This document shows, in pieces, positions 58,513 to 64,000 of a DNA stretch of 64,000 nucleotides. Made by a program: the position numbers and the translations under genes. Within the stretch, counting starts at the first letter, position 1. Every line of letters starts with the position of its first letter. The DNA lies in the NCBI GenBank assembly GCA_031769625.1, contig JAUIMM010001417.1, positions 372,001-436,000 on the forward strand, given 5' to 3'. The notes beneath the pieces are model-generated. The model had not been told where the DNA came from, made no database searches, and saw only the letters and a list, made by a program, of their open reading frames with translations. This DNA is from Taudactylus pleione. Taxonomy: Eukaryota; Chordata; Amphibia; Anura; Myobatrachidae.

Positions 58513-60915
58513 TGTGTTATAGTTACACAGTATGGGGATTTTGGGGGTACAGCCGGGCACGTCTTATTATAGTTACACAGTATGGAGATGTTGGGTGTAC
58601 AGCCGGGCACATCTTATTATAGTTACACAGAATGGAGATGTTGGGGTACAGCCGGGCACGTCTTATTATAGTTACACAGTATGAGATGTTGGGGTACAAC
58701 CGGGCACATCTTATTATAGTTACACAGTATGGAGATGTTTGGGTACAGCCGGGCACGTCTTATTATAGTTACACAGTATGGAGATATTGGGGTACAGCCG
58801 GGCACGTCTTATTATAGTTACACAGTATGGAGATGTTGGGGTACAGCTGGGCACGGCTTATTATAGGTACACAGTATGGAGATGTTGGGGTACAGCCGGG
58901 CACGTCTTATAGTTACACAGTATGAGATGTTGGGGTACAGCCGGACACGTCTTATAGTTACACAGTATGGAGATGTTGGGGTACAGCTGGGCACGTCTTA
59001 TTATAGTTACACAGGATAGAGATGTTGGGGTACAGCCGGGCACGTCTTATAGTTACACAGTATGGAGATGTTGGGGTACAGCTGGGCACGTCTTATTATA
59101 GTTACACAGGATGGAGATGTTGGGGTACAGCCGGGCACGTCTTATAGTTACACAGTATGGAGATGTTGGGGTACAGCCGGGCACGTCTTATAGTTACACA
59201 GTATGAGATGTAGGGGTACAGTCAGGCACGTCTTATTATAGTTACACAGTATGGAGATTTTGGGGTACAGCCGGGCACATCTTATTATAGTTACACAGTA
59301 TGAGATGTTGGGGTACAGCCGGGCACGTCTTATTACAGTTACACAGTATGGAGATGTTAGGGTACAGCCGGGCACATCTTATTATAGTTACACACTATGG
59401 AGATGTTGGGGTATAGCCGGGCACGTCTTATTATAGTTACACAGTATGGAGATGTTGGTGTACAGCCGGGCACGTCTTATAGTTACACAGTATGGAGATG
59501 TTGGGGTACAGCTGGGCACGTCTTATTTATAGTTACACAGTATGGAGATGTTGGGGTACAGCCGGGCACGTCTTATTATAGTTACACAGTATGGAGATGT
59601 TGGGGTACAGCCGGGCACGTCTTATTATAGTTACACAGTATGGAGATGTTGGGGTATAGCCGGGCACGTCTTATTATAGTTACACAGTATGGAGATGTTG
59701 GTGTACAGCCGGGCACGTCTTATTATAGTTACACAGTATGGAGATGTTGGGGTACAGCCGGGCACGTCTTATAGTTACACAGTATGGAGATGTTGGGGTA
59801 CAGCCGGGCACGTCTTATTATAGTTACACAGTATGGAGATGTTGGGGTATAGCCGGGCACGTCTTATAGTTACACAGTAGGAGATGTTGGGGTACAGCCG
59901 GGCACGTCTTATAGTTACACAGTATGGAGATGTTGGGGTACAGCCGGGCACGTCTTATTATAGTTACACAGTATGGAGATGTAGGAGTACAGCCGGGCAC
60001 GTATTATAGTTACACAGTATGGAGATGTTGGGGTACAGTCAAGCACGTCTTATTATAGTTACACAGTATGGAGATGTTGGGGTACAGTCAAGCACGTCTT
60101 ATTATAGTTACACAGTATGGAGATGTTGGTGTACAGCCGGACATGTCTTATTATAGTTACACAGTATGGAGATGTTGGGGTACAGCCGGGCACGTCTTAT
60201 AGTTACACAGTATGGAGATGTTGGGGTACAGTCAGGCACGTCTTATTATAGTTACACAGTATGGAGATGTTGGGGTACAGTCAGGCACGTCTTATTATAG
60301 TTACACAGTATGGAGATGTTGGGGTACAGCCGGGCACGTCTTATTATAGTTACACAGTATGAGATGTTGGGTACAGCCGGGCACGTCTTATTATAGTTAC
60401 ACAGTATGGAGATGTTGGGGTACAGCCGGGCAAGTCTTATAGTTACACAGTATGGAGATGTTGGGGTACAGCTGGGCACGTCTTATTATAGTTACACAGT
60501 ATCGACATGTTGGGGTATAGCCTGGCACGTCTTATAGTTACACAGTATGGAGATGTTGGGGTACAGCCGGGCACGTCTTATAGTTACACAGTATGAGATG
60601 TAGGGGTACAGCCGGGCACGTCTTATAGTTACACAGTATGGAGATGTTGGGGTACAGCCGGGCACGTCTTATAGTTACACAGTATGGAGATGTTGGGGTA
60701 CAGCCGGGCACGTCTTATAGTTACACAGTATGGAGATGTTGGGGTACAGCCGGGCACGTCTTATAGTTACACAGTATGGAGATGTTGGGGTACAGCCGGG
60801 CACGTCTTATAGTTACACAGTATGGAGATGTTGGGGTACAGCCGGGCACGTCTTATAGTTACACAGTATGGAGATGTTGGGGTACAGCCGGGCACGTCTT
60901 ATAGTTACACAGTAT
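58513..60915. repeat. 46/49-bp minisatellite, about 50 units
   Basis: Units of CACAGTATGGAGATGTTGGG, TACAGCCGGGCACGTCTTAT and either TATAGTTA or ATAGTTA, giving two lengths 3 bp apart. Units near the right end (60540-60905) are nearly all the short type and nearly identical. The array stops about 50 bp before the splice acceptor of the gene C finger exon. Confidence 0.93.
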
Positions 60916-60968
60916 GGTATAGCTCTGCAGTGATGGTAATTCCCATATAATTATTCTGTTCCCAGCAG

Positions 60969-62300
60969 ATGGACACAGCAGCAGGAATAATTTGCGGAGA
61001 CGTCTCATATTATCTACAGATTGTGACCTAGACAATAACTTCTCACAGGACTCTCCAGGAGAAAAACCCATTATCCCCAGTATACATCCAGCATCTCACA
61101 GTGCTTATCTATCCTCTGATCCCTCTAACCATGAGGAATGTTCTCCTGATAATCCCAGTAGTGTTACACACAGCTCAGATCACACAGGTGATAATCCATT
61201 CTCATGTTCTGATTGTGGGAAAAGTTTTACCAAGCAGATCAGTCTTTCTATACATCAGAAGAAAGTTCACGCAGCTGAGAGGCCTTTTCTATGTTCTGAG
61301 TGTGGGAAATGTTTTACTCTGAAAAGTTATCTTAGTAGACATACAAAGATTCACACAGGTGAGAGACCATATTCATGTTCTGAGTGTGGGAAATGTTTTC
61401 TAGAGCAGGGAGCACTTGATGTACATCAGAGAAGTCACACAGGTGAGAGGCCATTTCCATGTTCTGAGTGTGGGAAATGTTTTACACAGAAATCATCTCT
61501 TGTTATACATCAGAGACGTCACACAGGTGAGAGACCATATGCATGTTCTGAGTGTGGAAAATGTTTTAAACAGCAGGGAGCACTTGCTGTACATGAGAGA
61601 AGTCATACAGGTGAGAGGCCATTTCCATGTTCTGAGTGTGGGAAATGTTTTACACAGAAATCAGTTCTTGTTAAACATCAGAGAAGTCACACAGGTGAGA
61701 CACCATTTTCATGTTCTGAATGTGGAAAATGTTTTACACACAAATCAGTTCGTTTCACATCAGAGACGTCACACAGGTGAGAAACCATTTTCATGTCCTG
61801 AGTGTGGGAAATGCTTTAAAGAGAAATCAGATCTTGTTATACATCAGAGACGTCACACAGGTGAGAGGCCATTTCCATGTCCTGAGTGCGGGAAATGTTT
61901 TACAGACAAATCACATTTTGTTACACATCAGAAAAGTCACACAGGTGAGAAACCATTTCCATGTCCTGAGTGTGGGAAATGTTTTACAAAGAAATCAGAT
62001 CTTGTTATACATCAGAGATGTCACACAGGTGAGAGGCCATTTCCATGTCCTGAGTGTGGGAAATGTTTCACAAAGAAATTCACTCTTGTTACACATCAGA
62101 GAAGTCACACAGGTGAGAAACCATATTCATGTCCTGAGTGTGGGAAATGTTTTACACAGAAATCACATTTTGTAGTACATCGTAGAAGTCACACAGGTGA
62201 GAAACCATTTTCATGTCCTGAGTGTGGGAAATGTTTTACACAGAAATCATATCTAGTTACACATCAGCGACGTCACACAGGAGAAAAACAATGTGTATGA
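60969..62300 (+). pseudogene. Zinc-finger exon of gene C, broken by a frameshift
   Basis: Tandem acceptor CAG-CAG gives a start at 60966 or 60969. It reads [20 protein letters not shown], a linker, then six intact fingers with CSEC or CSDC. The seventh breaks at about 61751-61756 (KSVRFTSE instead of a leucine helix), where 2 nt are missing; this frame ends at 61780. In the next frame the seventh finger's second half and six more intact fingers run to the stop at 62300. All six later fingers read CPEC. The whole array would have 13 fingers. The split coincides with the CSEC/CPEC change, which suggests a fused array. Confidence 0.88.
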
Positions 62301-62414
62301 GCGTCTAGAAATATATAGAAATTGCAGCGGTATTTACAGTACTGTAATATTGAGAATTATCAGAACAAGCATAAATACAATGTTAGCCTAGATTGCTGTC
62401 CCTGCTTGATGAAG

Positions 62415-62420
62415 AATAAA
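62415..62420 (+). promoter_or_regulatory. Candidate polyadenylation signal of gene C
   Basis: AATAAA 115 nt after the last in-array stop. Confidence 0.5.
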
Positions 62421-62443
62421 TTACATTTGCATTATCACACTAT

Positions 62444-63007
62444 GGGTCTGATTCAGCAGCGGAAGCAAATGCAGCTGCAGTCTCTTACAGATCGCAGGTG
62501 ATAATATATGCTAATGCCGAGGCACAGCCGCCATAACCACGCCCACTGCTGCATTCTCATTATTATCCAATGTCACCCTCCTGTGTAATCATCGGTACCA
62601 TCGCCGCACATCAAGCAGGCACACAACATTTACATCAGGTCTGACCAGCCACAAACACTGCAGCTCTCCTGACACACAGAGAGGTCTCATGCTGCAGCTG
62701 CCATCTCTATGGCTAATTTATACACGCCCATGACATGGCGACCACACGGACAAACACGCCCATGACATGATGATCACACAGACACACGCCCATGACATGG
62801 CGATCACACGGACAGACACACCTGTAGAATTCTGTCCACCCCCATTACCTCCCCCAAACGGTCACCCTGCCACTCACTATGTGATGTATTCCTCTTTGCT
62901 TCTGTAATCGCAGTGTGATCGCTGTGTGACTTATACGCAGGTGTGATGGCAAACATTCGCTCTATCTGTGTAACTATCGTCATTGTGTCCTCTGGTGAAT
63001 CAGCCCC
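62444..63007. mobile_element. Harbinger-like element, 564 bp
   Basis: Starts GGGTCTGATTCA and ends TGAATCAGCCCC, inverted repeats with one mismatch, flanked by TAT on both sides. Related at the ends to 909-1393 and 44046-44520. 63008-63369 has nothing recognisable. Confidence 0.72.
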
Positions 63008-63369
63008 TATATACTAATATATTACACTTGATTATATATCCACACGGATGTCACCAACATAGGGCTCCAACAGGTTCCTCATGTAATGGCTTTCACTTTC
63101 CTTATTCTATCAGATCAGAGGTTCCCAAACTCCACTATTACAGGCCAGACTTAAAGGAATTTCATGCTTGAGCACAGGTTACTCAATTAGTGCCTCAGTC
63201 AGTTTGATTTAACCATATGGATTCAAGCATGGATATCCTTAAACCATGGCCTGTAATGGCGGAATTTGGAAAACTCTCTGTATTAGATTATTATAGTACT
63301 ATTGGCCTATTTGTGCAATAACAAGACCACATGATGTAATATGGGAACATAACTAATCTGTCATCATGA

Positions 63370-64000
63370 CTATTTACAGATTGTCCTCAGTATGTCCTGC
63401 ACTGTCACCTCCCACAGTGGTGACACCACCAGTAATGTGTTTCCAGCTCCCGATATCCCCAGCAGAATACAGATGTGATCAGGGTACGTAGTAATGGAGG
63501 AATAATACAGGGACATCACAGGATAAGTAGGATCAGTACAGATTGTCCTCAGTATGTCCTGCACTGTCACCTCCCACAGTGGTGACACCACCAGTAATGT
63601 GCATCAGGCTCCCGATATCCCCAGCAGAATACAGATGTGAGCAGGGTACGTAGTAATGGAGGAATAATACAGGGACATCACAGGATAAGTAGGATCAGTA
63701 CAGATTGTCCTCAGTATGCCCTGCACTGTCACCTCCCACAGTGGTGACACCACCAGTAATGTGCATCCAGCTCCCGATATCCCCAGCAGAATACAGATGT
63801 GAGCACGGTACGTAGTAATGGGGGAATAATACAGGGACATCACAGGATAAATAGGATCAGTACAAATTGTCCTCAGTTTGTCCTGCACTGTGACCTCCCA
63901 CAGTGGTGACACCACCAGTAATGTGCATCAGGCTCCCGATATCCCCAGCAGAATACAGATGTGAGCAGGGTACGTAGTAATGGAGGAATAATACAGGGAC
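63370..64000. repeat. 162-bp tandem repeat running off the window
   Basis: About four units at exact 162-bp steps (TTGTCCTCAG at 63381, 63543, 63705, 63867). It contains GGAATAATACAGGGACATCA, similar to the 73-bp donor repeat of genes B and C, and on the minus strand GTGGGAG|GTGACAG, another donor-like string. It may mark the intron of a fourth zinc-finger gene beyond the edge. Confidence 0.85.

Larger units (their letters stand above)
42930..62300 (+). pseudogene. Gene C: KRAB-like zinc-finger gene with two frameshifts
   Basis: Model: non-coding exons ending 42984 and 48452-48514, KRAB-like exon 50783-50904, spacer 51020-51117, acidic exon 51247-51766, finger exon 60969-62300. All splice signals are present. 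The second leader exon is deleted, the KRAB-like exon is 2 nt short (leading to stops early in the spacer exon) and the finger array has another 2-nt loss near 61751-61756. The long last intron (9.2 kb) is mostly two minisatellites. A shorter protein starting downstream and ending at 61780 cannot be excluded, but a full product is impossible from this sequence. Confidence 0.75.

Noticed and set aside
56621..58513. 630-codon minus-strand open frame
   Set aside because: The 102-bp unit is 34 codons, so an open unit stays open; units vary without codon-position bias that I can see.

Overview
The window looks like nuclear DNA of a frog or toad (Anura). The protein families are those of amphibian oocyte/gastrula-type C2H2 zinc-finger proteins: a short leader, a KRAB-like box, a spacer of the DGPSNRN type, an acidic exon, then one exon holding all the fingers. 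The DNA between the exons is eukaryotic: GT-AG introns, LINE, DIRS, Penelope, hAT and Harbinger-like relics, a decayed endogenous retrovirus and very long minisatellites. No bacterial genes, operons, CRISPR arrays, rRNA or tRNA genes were seen.

Three paralogous zinc-finger genes can be built by hand. Gene A (+ strand, 560-4627, 5' part outside the window) has a KRAB-like exon, a spacer exon, an acidic-repeat exon and a 9-finger exon, all in frame. Gene B (- strand, coding 31139 down to 20925, with a probable non-coding first exon ending at 42538) has six coding exons whose lengths sum to 2787 nt (929 codons with stop). It has 11 fingers and a greatly expanded acidic exon of about 22 repeats. 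Gene C (+ strand, probable first exon ending at 42984, finger exon 60969-62300) has the same layout but is damaged: it lacks the second leader exon, and it has a 2-nt deletion in the KRAB-like exon and another in the middle of the finger array. A and B converge; B and C diverge from a shared CCAAT/GC-box/YY1-like promoter region at about 42540-42985.

Tandem repeats fill roughly 40-45% of the window by my estimate. Periods are 18, 28, 46/49, 48, 49/50, 66, 73, 77, 79, 102, 129 and 162 bp, and several arrays show higher-order duplications. Most lie inside introns of genes B and C. Two small intronic repeats (66 bp and 73 bp) contain copies of the neighbouring exon's splice-donor sequence. The acidic coding exon is itself a 48-bp minisatellite, with about 5, 22 and 10 units in genes A, B and C.

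The stretch between genes A and B (4.7-20.9 kb) is a transposon graveyard: a Penelope endonuclease relic split by a hAT element, Harbinger-like elements, an L1-like relic, a broken retroviral pol and three minisatellites. The last intron of gene B (22.2-28.2 kb) holds an L2/CR1-like LINE 3' end and a DIRS-like reverse transcriptase split by a repeat-rich insertion. All calls rest on reading the sequence; no search or expression data were available.
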